DNA of 64,000 nucleotides, from contig NZ_JAEQMU010000003.1 in the NCBI RefSeq assembly GCF_017908035.1, positions 1 to 64,000 on the forward strand. Reading direction: 5' to 3'. The stretch is from Sphingobacterium tabacisoli. GTDB lineage: Bacteria > Bacteroidota > Bacteroidia > Sphingobacteriales > Sphingobacteriaceae. Both the position numbers and the translations under genes were made by a program. Numbering within the stretch: position 1 is the stretch's first letter; every line of letters begins with the position of its first letter. Shown here one piece after another: positions 1 to 7,007 of this stretch. Below the pieces are notes generated by a model. That model saw only the letters and a program-made list of their open reading frames with translations. It searched no databases and was not told the DNA's origin.

Positions 1-55
1 TATCATCGGGCAGGATCAGCAGGGATTTAAACAAGGCGTAACAGAGCTTTTATAG
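1..55 (+). CDS. 3' end of an unidentified gene (partial)
   Basis: A reading frame enters from the left edge and stops at TAG 53-55. It gives the tail IIGQDQQGFKQGVTELL. The other two forward frames stop within the first 40 bases or so. The tail would suit the last helix of a thioredoxin-like protein, but this is too short to assign. The gene would run convergently toward ccoS. No clear terminator is visible in 56-203. Confidence 0.35.
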   Translation, partial: IIGQDQQGFKQGVTELL

Positions 56-203
56 TGGTTTACCGCTATGAACCCTCTATAAAACCTCTATTATAACACA
101 AAATAACCCCTGTAAAATTTAAAGCAGACATGAAGTAGTAAAGAAGCGATGCAGAAGATAACTTCAGCAAACCATCAACAAAAAAAGAGGAAAATGAAAA
201 GGT

Positions 204-377
204 TTACTTTTTTTCTGGAGTCTTGACATCGGTTTTCACCTCATCATCGAAAAGAATACGTACAGATGGAGTATAAGTATCATCATTTTGCCCCGTCTTA
301 TTTGCCCAAAAGAAAGCGCCCAGAAAAATAAGTGCTATCAAAATACTACACCCAATTAAGAAAAAAATAATAGACAT
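204..377 (-). CDS. ccoS: CcoS, cbb3-type cytochrome oxidase assembly protein
   Basis: This 57-residue protein begins MSIIFFLIGCSILIALIF, a single N-terminal membrane helix, followed by GAFFWANKTGQNDD and a charged tail ending in EKK. That is the pattern of CcoS/FixS: one helix, a Trp-containing segment, then an acidic region rich in Asp. CcoS is needed to insert copper and haem into subunit CcoN of the cbb3 oxidase. The gene starts 13 bases after the ccoI stop on the same strand, the usual ccoI-ccoS order, so it is probably the last gene of this operon. The oxidase structural genes ccoNOP are not in the window. Confidence 0.85.
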   Translation of the reverse strand: MSIIFFLIGCSILIALIFLGAFFWANKTGQNDDTYTPSVRILFDDEVKTDVKTPEKK

Positions 378-390
378 ACTTATTATATTA

Positions 391-2784
391 TTAAATCAGA
401 CTTCTTTTCTTCCCGTACCATCTCGTCATTAAGCTCGTAAAGGAAATAATAGTTACAGTACTAATAGGCATCAAGATTGCAGCAAATAAAGGAGACATTG
501 TTCCCTGGACCGCAAAACTTATCCCTATCACATTATATAACAACGAAATTACGAAACTCATTTTAATTACCTTAACCGCATCTTTACTAAAAGCAAAAAA
601 GTCAGGTAATTTTTCAAAGGACACCCCATCTAGAATCGCATCGCAACCAGGTGAAAAATTATTGATATCATCGGAAACAGCAATTCCCAAATCCGCTTTA
701 CGCAGAGCTCCAGCATCATTCAGACCATCTCCCAACATACACACATTTCTACCTTCTTTTTGCCAGCCATCTATTTTCAGCAACTTGTCATTAGGTGTTT
801 GATTAAACAATAGCGTTGCATTGCTAGGAAAAATCAAACGTAAAGCTTCTGCTCGACGTTCATTATCTCCAGATATAAGATGTAATTCGTAATTTTTCTT
901 CAATGCGCCGATAACCTCATTCAAGCCTTCTCTCCAGGACTGCTCCAGCGTAAAAACACCCTTTACGATTTCATTGACCACCACATACACAACAGATCCT
1001 TCAACTTCGGAATACTTTACATTTGTAAACAAAGCACTCCCTACCATAATACGATAATCCAAATAAGAGGCGGATTGCCCTTTCCCCACAAACTCTTCGT
1101 ATTCCTTAATCGGCAAAATACTACTAGGCCCCAACCATTTTATAATCTCCCGACTTAATGGATGATTCGAATTCCTACACAAGGAGTACAATAAGTCCCG
1201 CTCCAATTTAGACAGATTTCCTTCAAAACACATTGTAGAAGCACTAGGAGACGATATTGTACCAGTCTTATCAAAAACCACGGTATCTATAGCTGCCATT
1301 TGCTCGATAGCTGAGGTATTTTTGATGTACATTTTATTTCGATCGAAAATACTAAGAGCTGCACTTAATGTAAATGGCGAACTCAATGCCAAAGCACAGG
1401 GACACGCTATGATAAGCACAGCCGTAAATGCAGCCCATGCTCTATCAGGAGCGCTTCCTAGTATCCAAAATATTGCAGCTAACAGCGCAATTGACACGAG
1501 TGCTACTGTAAAATATTTACTTATTACTCCTACAAAAGTCTCGAACTTTCTCTCGTAGGCCTTGAGGCTTTCATTATTCCATAACTTTGTGAGGTAACTT
1601 TGCGACACCGCTTTGACAACCTCTAGCTCAATTGCTCCACCAGTTTGCCGCCCACCTGCATACACCACTTCTCCCAAGGTTTTGGTGATAGGTTTACTTT
1701 CTCCCGTCACAAAACTAAAGTCGACCAACGCATCCCCTTTGAGCAATATGGCGTCTGCAGGAATAATTTCATTATTACGAACCAAAATACGGTTTCCTAC
1801 TTTTAAATCGGCAATAGGAGTCGGCTTCTCGACTTCTTCATTCAAAACAGTGACGGCCACGGGGAAATAAGACCTGTAATCCCTTTCAAAGGAAATATGA
1901 TAGTATGTTCTTTCCTGTACCCATTTACCTATTAAAATAAAAAAGACAAGACTGCATAATGTATCTATGAAGCCAGCCCCACTTTGGGTCAAAATTTCAA
2001 GAGCAGACCGAAAGAACAAAACAAAAATCCCCAATGCCAGCGGAACATCTAAATTTAGTCGTCTTTGTTTAAGACTATACCAAGCTGAACGAAAGTAATC
2101 GGAAGCACTATATAATAATACAGGCACCCCAAACGCTAGATTCATATAGCCGAAGAAGGCGGAGTATTCACGTTCAAATTCAGCCATTCCAAAATACTCT
2201 GGAAAGCTAATCATCATAGAATTACCAAAACAAAAACCGGCAACTGTGATTTTGCTGATTAATCCATTTTGGTTTATTTTTTTTCCTTCCTTAACAACAT
2301 CCTGCAATGTAATCTTTGGATCATAGCCTATATTATGAAGCAGTTGTACCAGCTCTTTTAAAGATATCTCATCCTTACTAAAGGTAATACTGGCTTGTCT
2401 TTTCATAAAATCAACCTTGGAAGATTTTACAGACGGATTCAACTTAAACAGGTTCTCCAATAGCCAGATACAAGAACTACAGTGAATCGCAGGAACATAA
2501 AAAGTGATCACTGCAATTTCATCATCTTGATAGTCTACCAATTTGGCAACGATATTAGGTTCATCCAAATAACTCAGATCTTCCTTTTGCGCCTGTTGGG
2601 ATTTTCCGGGATGACTATTATATCGGTAATAGCTCTGCAGATCGTTTTCATTTAAAATCTGATAAACAGTCTGACAGCCTAGACAACAAAATTGGTGATC
2701 ATTCAACACATAGGGAGTTTGCTCAACAGCATCCCCACAATGGTAACACTTCGTTTTAGTAATCAAACTGCTATGCTCTGCCAT
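391..2784 (-). CDS. ccoI: CcoI/FixI copper-transporting P1B-type ATPase
   Basis: This 797-residue inner-membrane ATPase supplies copper for assembly of the cbb3 oxidase. The N-terminus has a Cys cluster (C13, C16, C33, C34, C37) typical of CcoI-type pumps. A heavy-metal-associated domain follows, with HCSSC (C102, C105). Then come membrane helices, the TGES actuator loop at about 360, the CPC metal site in a membrane helix (461-463), the phosphorylated Asp505 in DKTGT, and GDGLND in the hinge region. The double Cys-rich N-terminus and the adjacent ccoS separate it from general CopA exporters. The gene starts 6 bases after hemN and is probably co-transcribed with it. It is full length, with no broken motif. 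Confidence 0.93.
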   Translation of the reverse strand: MAEHSSLITKTKCYHCGDAVEQTPYVLNDHQFCCLGCQTVYQILNENDLQSYYRYNSHPGKSQQAQKEDLSYLDEPNIVAKLVDYQDDEIAVITFYVPAIHCSSCIWLLENLFKLNPSVKSSKVDFMKRQASITFSKDEISLKELVQLLHNIGYDPKITLQDVVKEGKKINQNGLISKITVAGFCFGNSMMISFPEYFGMAEFEREYSAFFGYMNLAFGVPVLLYSASDYFRSAWYSLKQRRLNLDVPLALGIFVLFFRSALEILTQSGAGFIDTLCSLVFFILIGKWVQERTYYHISFERDYRSYFPVAVTVLNEEVEKPTPIADLKVGNRILVRNNEIIPADAILLKGDALVDFSFVTGESKPITKTLGEVVYAGGRQTGGAIELEVVKAVSQSYLTKLWNNESLKAYERKFETFVGVISKYFTVALVSIALLAAIFWILGSAPDRAWAAFTAVLIIACPCALALSSPFTLSAALSIFDRNKMYIKNTSAIEQMAAIDTVVFDKTGTISSPSASTMCFEGNLSKLERDLLYSLCRNSNHPLSREIIKWLGPSSILPIKEYEEFVGKGQSASYLDYRIMVGSALFTNVKYSEVEGSVVYVVVNEIVKGVFTLEQSWREGLNEVIGALKKNYELHLISGDNERRAEALRLIFPSNATLLFNQTPNDKLLKIDGWQKEGRNVCMLGDGLNDAGALRKADLGIAVSDDINNFSPGCDAILDGVSFEKLPDFFAFSKDAVKVIKMSFVISLLYNVIGISFAVQGTMSPLFAAILMPISTVTIISFTSLMTRWYGKKRSLI

Positions 2785-2790
2785 ATACTA

Positions 2791-4137
2791 TTAAATCGCT
2801 TGACTAAACAAATTATCTCTTTCTTTTGTCTTTTGCAATCTTTCATCAAAAGCCATACACACATTTCTTAAAAAAGACCTCCCGATATCGGTGATACGAA
2901 CCTCATCTCCATCAATCTGAACCAAATTATCGTCCATTAAAGGTACTAATCTCTCTTTAATCTTAAGATCTATTTTGTCTCCTTTTAATACAGCACATCC
3001 TCTACACATCATATCCAAAATATAAGCTCTCACCACAAGGTCTTCCTGATCTAACAGATGTCCTTTAAAGACAGGGAGCTTCCCTGCGTTGATGCATGCA
3101 TGATATTCCTCTACCGTTTTTACATTTTGTGCAAAAGCAGTCCAAGAATCACTGATCGATGAAACTCCTAACCCGATCATCAAAGGTGTATATCGATCAG
3201 CATATCCCATAAAATTCCGATGCAATGTCCCATTTTGTGCAGCCATAAATAGAGCATCGTCTACCTTGGCAAAATGATCCATACCTACGTCTTCATATCC
3301 AGCCTCCTGTATCATCGCCTTACCCATTTTGTATAATCCCAGTTTTTGCTCTCCCTCAGGAAGGTCGTGTTCTGTAAACTTTCGTTGCCCTGGTTTAATC
3401 CATGGAACGTGGGCATAACTATAGAACGATATTCGATCTGGAGACATCTCAAGAGACAATGCTATTGTCTCACGAACAGACTCCATAGTCTGCAGTGGCA
3501 AACCATAAATAAGATCAAAATTAATAGAGTCATAGCCAATAGCCCGTGCGCGATCCATCACATAAGTCACCTCTTCTATAGTTTGATGTCTATTAATAAT
3601 CGCTTGAACCTTTTCATCAAAATCCTGTATACCAAGACTGAGTCTACGAAAACCCAAATCATACAATGTCTTTAAATGAGCTTCTGTAGTATTGGCCGGA
3701 TGCGCCTCAAATGAAAATGAAGCATCTTCACTCTTTTCATTTCCTTCCAAAACTCCCTCAATCAAGCGTTTCAAATTATCTGGTGTAAAAAACGTTGGTG
3801 TCCCACCACCGAGATGTATTTCACTCACCCTCAACGACTCCTCACCCAATAATGCTTTATACATTTTCCATTCGGCCAGTAAAGAAGCAATATAAGGATC
3901 TTCTACAGCATGGTTTTTAGTAATTCGTGTATTACAGCCACAATAAGTACACAAACTTTCGCAATAAGGCAGATGGATATAGAGACTAATCCCTTTATCT
4001 TTCGAACTCTCGTAACGATTCTTAACACTAGCGCTCCAGTGCTCACGTGTAAACTCTTCATTCTGCCAAAATGGAACAGTAGGATAACTCGTATAACGAG
4101 GTGCTGCCACATTATATTTTGAAATCAGTAAATTCAT
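2791..4137 (-). CDS. hemN: HemN, oxygen-independent coproporphyrinogen III dehydrogenase
   Basis: This radical-SAM enzyme decarboxylates coproporphyrinogen III to protoporphyrinogen IX without O2, in the cytoplasm. In the 448-residue form the 4Fe-4S/SAM motif is C59-x3-C63-x2-C66, followed by C68. The N-terminus has KYNVAAPRYTSYPT, which is specific to true HemN rather than HemW, and GGGTPT follows at the SAM site. The frame is open to a TTG at 4191, but that would overlap the upstream gene. I prefer ATG 4137, which has GGGAGCGG just upstream; ATG 4149 is also possible. It lies between the LDH-like gene and ccoI, so anaerobic haem synthesis is coupled to oxidase assembly. Confidence 0.92.
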   Translation of the reverse strand: MNLLISKYNVAAPRYTSYPTVPFWQNEEFTREHWSASVKNRYESSKDKGISLYIHLPYCESLCTYCGCNTRITKNHAVEDPYIASLLAEWKMYKALLGEESLRVSEIHLGGGTPTFFTPDNLKRLIEGVLEGNEKSEDASFSFEAHPANTTEAHLKTLYDLGFRRLSLGIQDFDEKVQAIINRHQTIEEVTYVMDRARAIGYDSINFDLIYGLPLQTMESVRETIALSLEMSPDRISFYSYAHVPWIKPGQRKFTEHDLPEGEQKLGLYKMGKAMIQEAGYEDVGMDHFAKVDDALFMAAQNGTLHRNFMGYADRYTPLMIGLGVSSISDSWTAFAQNVKTVEEYHACINAGKLPVFKGHLLDQEDLVVRAYILDMMCRGCAVLKGDKIDLKIKERLVPLMDDNLVQIDGDEVRITDIGRSFLRNVCMAFDERLQKTKERDNLFSQAI

Positions 4138-4159
4138 ATCCGCTCCCATAGTTGTGTTG

Positions 4160-4582
4160 TTATTTAGTGTGTGTATTTTTATCGCATTCAAAAGAACAAT
4201 GGCAAGACTCGCCTAAGCACCTTTTATTCCCCCAATTATTAAGATTGGAGATAGTCTGTAAAGCAATGTTTTCTGGAGATTGGTCAGTAGAGGGGGTATT
4301 GGCAACATGCATTTTTAGCATTGATGCATACTGCATATCGATATGTTCCAAGCTTGTCGAACGGGTTATTATTTTTTTTACCCCAATTTCCCAAAGTGCT
4401 TCAAGCATCTTTTTATCTAAGAGGTCTCGCTCTGAGATAATGATTACCTCCTTGCCTTCTGTATAATGAATTGTACTAAAGTTAAGTTCATTGGAAATCA
4501 AAGTCAGGTCATGCACCTTAGCATTCGCTTTGGCTAATAGCTCTTTTTCGAATTCTTCTATGTTATATGCGACGACCCTCAT
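4160..4582 (-). CDS. Truncated D-lactate-dehydrogenase-like domain with C-terminal Cys cluster
   Basis: This 140-residue protein starts MRVVAYNIEEFEKELLAKAN and follows the N-terminal catalytic domain of D-2-hydroxyacid dehydrogenases. Shared features are the MKxxxYxxxxxxKxxL start and GVKKIITRS, then HVANTP followed by a helix. It stops where the NAD-binding Rossmann domain should begin, so it cannot be a dehydrogenase. Instead it ends with four Cys spaced C122-x4-C127-x-C129-x3-C133, a plausible metal or Fe-S site (inference). The frame is open to an ATG at 4648, but a TAnnTTTG promoter element lies at 4624-4631, inside that extension, so ATG 4582 is preferred. The stop lies about 10-22 bases before the two likely hemN starts. 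Function unknown; the context suggests a role in haem or oxidase maturation. Confidence 0.75.
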   Translation of the reverse strand: MRVVAYNIEEFEKELLAKANAKVHDLTLISNELNFSTIHYTEGKEVIIISERDLLDKKMLEALWEIGVKKIITRSTSLEHIDMQYASMLKMHVANTPSTDQSPENIALQTISNLNNWGNKRCLGESCHCSFECDKNTHTK

Positions 4583-4623
4583 ATATGCAATAACTTCTGT
4601 TGATTCATTATGATATAATAATT

Positions 4624-4654
4624 CAAATCTAACAGTAGTTCTGCACATTACGAA
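4624..4654 (-). promoter_or_regulatory. Promoter of the LDH-like/hemN/ccoI/ccoS operon
   Basis: The minus strand has TAGATTTG (4624-4631), an exact TAnnTTTG element. A degenerate -33 element, TTCG (4651-4654), lies 19 nt upstream. Transcription should start near 4618, giving a leader of about 35 nt before ATG 4582. The weak -33 box would suit activator dependence. Confidence 0.55.
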
Positions 4655-4675
4655 TGCAAACCGTCAAACAAATAA

Positions 4676-4689
4676 ATGATTCTTATCAC
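4676..4689. promoter_or_regulatory. FNR/CRP-type palindrome upstream of the hemN-cco operon
   Basis: ATGAT-TCTT-ATCAC carries a perfect TGAT-N4-ATCA core and differs from the FNR consensus TTGAT-N4-ATCAA only at the outermost bases. Its centre lies about 64 bp upstream of the predicted start of transcription, where class I CRP/FNR activators bind. The nearby receiver-CRP fusion has an FNR-like recognition helix (ETISR). Confidence 0.5.
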
Positions 4690-4694
4690 TTATT

Positions 4695-4735
4695 CTAAAA
4701 AAGAACAGCGGCTATCTGTTCTAATAGCCGCTGTT
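4695..4735 (-). terminator. Rho-independent terminator after the receiver-CRP regulator
   Basis: A 12-bp perfect stem (4704-4715 with 4724-4735, AACAGCGGCTAT/ATAGCCGCTGTT) and 8-nt loop is followed on the minus strand by CTTTTTTAG. The stem begins inside the stop codon of the regulator. It separates the ettA-kinase-regulator unit from the hemN-cco unit, which therefore needs its own promoter. Confidence 0.85.
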
Positions 4736-5801
4736 ACTGTTTTATCTTTTTTAATTCCTTTATTGATAGTATTCGTATCGCCGTTTTTTCCTTTATAATT
4801 ATTCCCTCTTCCTTAAATTCGGCTAGGATACGACTTATCGTCTCATTTGCTGTTCCTGCAAAGGCCGCTAAGTCTTCTCGAGAAATACGAATCAAAACTT
4901 CATCGTCATCTTTATTTTCCGTGCTTTTTAGCGCAATCTGAATCAACGCACTCGCCACTCGCTTCCGAACGGTGTCATACGCAAACCCTAACATCTGTTC
5001 TTCTTTCTCTTTGATATTTCCAGAAAGCATCCGGATAAATTTACTCGCAATCCCGGGCTTCCTATAAATCAGTTCAAAGAAAACATCCCTACTTATCATG
5101 GCTATCTCAGAATCCTCTAGCGACGCCGTACTTTCAGTATAGTTTTCATTCATGAGAATCGACTCATATCCAAAAAAATGACCATCCCCATGAATATCGG
5201 TAGACAATTCTCTTCCATCCTGATAATTGAGAAAGCTCCTTACTTTTCCTTTTACCACATAATATATAAAGAGAGGTGAATCATCCGTTCCATAGATTAG
5301 CTGTTTCTTTTTAAACTTTTTAACGCGCGCCTCCTTGACCAGATTTTCTAATAGATAGTTTTGTTCCTCTTCTTCTAATTTCAAAAAACGACCATTACCC
5401 GCTGCCAGATCCAAACTATCTTTTTTCTTTAATCGGCTCTCAATAGCATTCAACAGTTCAATATCATCAAATGGCTTGACGATATAGTCATCTGCTCCCA
5501 TCTCCATGGCTTTACGCATATCTACACGCTCTGACTTGGCTGTTATAAAAATAAACGGGATGTGCATTGTGCTTTCCTGTTTACCTAACATATACAGAAC
5601 ACCATATCCATCCAGTTCAGGCATCATAATATCGCAAAGAATCAGATCTGGGTGATGTTTCGTCGCAAGTTCAACGCCAATCATCCCGTTTTCCGCGGTA
5701 ATGATATCGTATTCACCGGTTAGCTCTAGTATCTCGGCACTCCCCTCTCTGATTTCTAAATTATCTTCGATAATTAAAATGGTCCGTTTCTTCATTTGCA
5801 T
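4734..5801 (-). CDS. Response regulator with receiver domain fused to a CRP/FNR-type output (FixJ-FixK-like fusion)
   Basis: This is a 355-residue cytoplasmic regulator. Residues 5-125 form a receiver with E12/D13, phospho-acceptor D57 (CDIMMPELDG), T87 and K109. Residues 150-260 form a cyclic-nucleotide-binding-like barrel (DGHFFGYESIL). About 280-355 is a Crp-type winged helix with recognition helix NETISRILAEF, whose E, S and R match the residues FNR uses to read TTGAT. The whole protein has one Cys (C56), so it cannot hold an FNR-type Fe-S cluster; the signal must come from phosphorylation. It starts 14 bases after the PAS kinase gene, its evident partner. By analogy with FixL-FixJ-FixK it merges the last two steps into one chain. 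Likely targets are the adjacent hemN-ccoI-ccoS genes (inference). Confidence 0.88.
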   Translation of the reverse strand: MQMKKRTILIIEDNLEIREGSAEILELTGEYDIITAENGMIGVELATKHHPDLILCDIMMPELDGYGVLYMLGKQESTMHIPFIFITAKSERVDMRKAMEMGADDYIVKPFDDIELLNAIESRLKKKDSLDLAAGNGRFLKLEEEEQNYLLENLVKEARVKKFKKKQLIYGTDDSPLFIYYVVKGKVRSFLNYQDGRELSTDIHGDGHFFGYESILMNENYTESTASLEDSEIAMISRDVFFELIYRKPGIASKFIRMLSGNIKEKEEQMLGFAYDTVRKRVASALIQIALKSTENKDDDEVLIRISREDLAAFAGTANETISRILAEFKEEGIIIKEKTAIRILSIKELKKIKQ

Positions 5802-5815
5802 TTTACTTTTTTAGC

Positions 5816-7006
5816 CTAACGGCTGAATACCATCCGGAATAAAGCCCCTTGATTAATAGCGGACCAATACTCCAACTTCCCATCCATAAGACTGACATAC
5901 CTTCTTACAATATTAAGTCCTAACCCTGTACCAGGGATACTACCTGTATTATGCGCCCTAAAAAAGGGTTCAAATAGGTTTTTTTGATCTTCCACAGGTA
6001 TACCTATTCCATTATCTTTGACCACTATTGTACATAATTCATCTGTAATTTCTGTAGAAAACTCGATGAAAGTATCTTCTCCGGAATATTTAATCGCATT
6101 GGAGACTAGATTAATAATACTGTTTTTCAATAGATGCGCATCGAGGTAAAAGTCAGCCTTCGCTCCGGTGTGCTGGTATACAATATGCTGATTCTTCTTA
6201 CAAATGAGCTGCATCTCCCCTGAAATCTCTTCACCTAGATGAACAAGGTTTATATGTTGCTTATTGACCACAACGACTCCTGCCTCCAATTTCTCTAATG
6301 AAAGGAAATCATTGAGGATATTATTAAGCAATTGAACAGAACCTTTTATTCTATTCGTATGCCTCATAACCGCCTCAAAATCGGGCCTTTCAATATACTT
6401 ATCAATCAAAGAGGCCGATAGTTGCACCGAGCTTAAAGGAGTTCTAAACTCGTGAGAGGCCATTGACACAAAACGCGACTTCAACTGATTGAGTTCCTTT
6501 TCTTTTTCGAGTGAATTACTCACATCTGCTTTAGCCTTTTCCAGCTCGGAGACTAATGATATCAGATCTTTCGTCCGATGTCTAACTACTTCTTCCAACT
6601 CCAACGTATGTTTCAAAAGCTCATCTTCCGCTTTTTTCTCCTTCGTCAAATCGTGGACAAACCCTGTAAAAATACTCTTATCCTTATAGAAAACTTCACT
6701 TACTGCTAGTCGGAAAGGGAAGGTCGTACCATCTTTTTTCTTACCCCTTACTTCTCTTCCTATACCAATAATCTTCTTTCTTCCCGTCTCCTTATAATTC
6801 GAAATATAGCTATCATGCCGGCTTTGGTCAGGCTCAGGCATTAGCATCGAAATATTATTCCCTATCACCTCTTGTGCATCGTAGCCAAACAGCGTCAGAG
6901 CTGCAGGGTTAATAGATTCCACTAATCCTTTATTGTCGATAGTTATAATTCCATCTATCGCTGTAGCTATTATTGCCTCTAATAACCTTGCGGACTCTAA
7001 ACTCAT
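5816..7006 (-). CDS. FixL-like PAS-domain sensor histidine kinase, probable haem-based O2 sensor
   Basis: This soluble 396-residue kinase has one PAS domain (about 1-125), a coiled coil (125-175), a dimerisation/phosphoacceptor domain with H185 (ASHEFRTPLSS), and an ATPase domain with [13 protein letters not shown] and GTGLGLNIV. The PAS segment MPEPDQSRHDSYIS then GIGR closely matches rhizobial FixL. H64 aligns with the proximal haem His200 of Bradyrhizobium FixL and R84 with its O2-contacting Arg220. Two haem-propionate contacts differ: N70 for Arg206 and K78 for His214. Haem binding is therefore likely but not certain. It has no membrane segments. Its start lies 1 base from the ettA stop and it is followed by the receiver-CRP regulator, so the three are probably co-transcribed. 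Confidence 0.87.
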   Translation of the reverse strand: MSLESARLLEAIIATAIDGIITIDNKGLVESINPAALTLFGYDAQEVIGNNISMLMPEPDQSRHDSYISNYKETGRKKIIGIGREVRGKKKDGTTFPFRLAVSEVFYKDKSIFTGFVHDLTKEKKAEDELLKHTLELEEVVRHRTKDLISLVSELEKAKADVSNSLEKEKELNQLKSRFVSMASHEFRTPLSSVQLSASLIDKYIERPDFEAVMRHTNRIKGSVQLLNNILNDFLSLEKLEAGVVVVNKQHINLVHLGEEISGEMQLICKKNQHIVYQHTGAKADFYLDAHLLKNSIINLVSNAIKYSGEDTFIEFSTEITDELCTIVVKDNGIGIPVEDQKNLFEPFFRAHNTGSIPGTGLGLNIVRRYVSLMDGKLEYWSAINQGALFRMVFSR

Positions 7007-7007
7007 A

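Noticed and set aside
4138..4191. Longer HemN start at TTG 4191
   Set aside because: It would overlap the LDH-like gene by 32 bases and add residues not found in HemN; ATG 4137 or 4149 fits the family.
4583..4648. Longer start for the LDH-like gene at ATG 4648
   Set aside because: The -7 element TAGATTTG lies inside the extension, and the dehydrogenase-like sequence begins at MRVVAYN.
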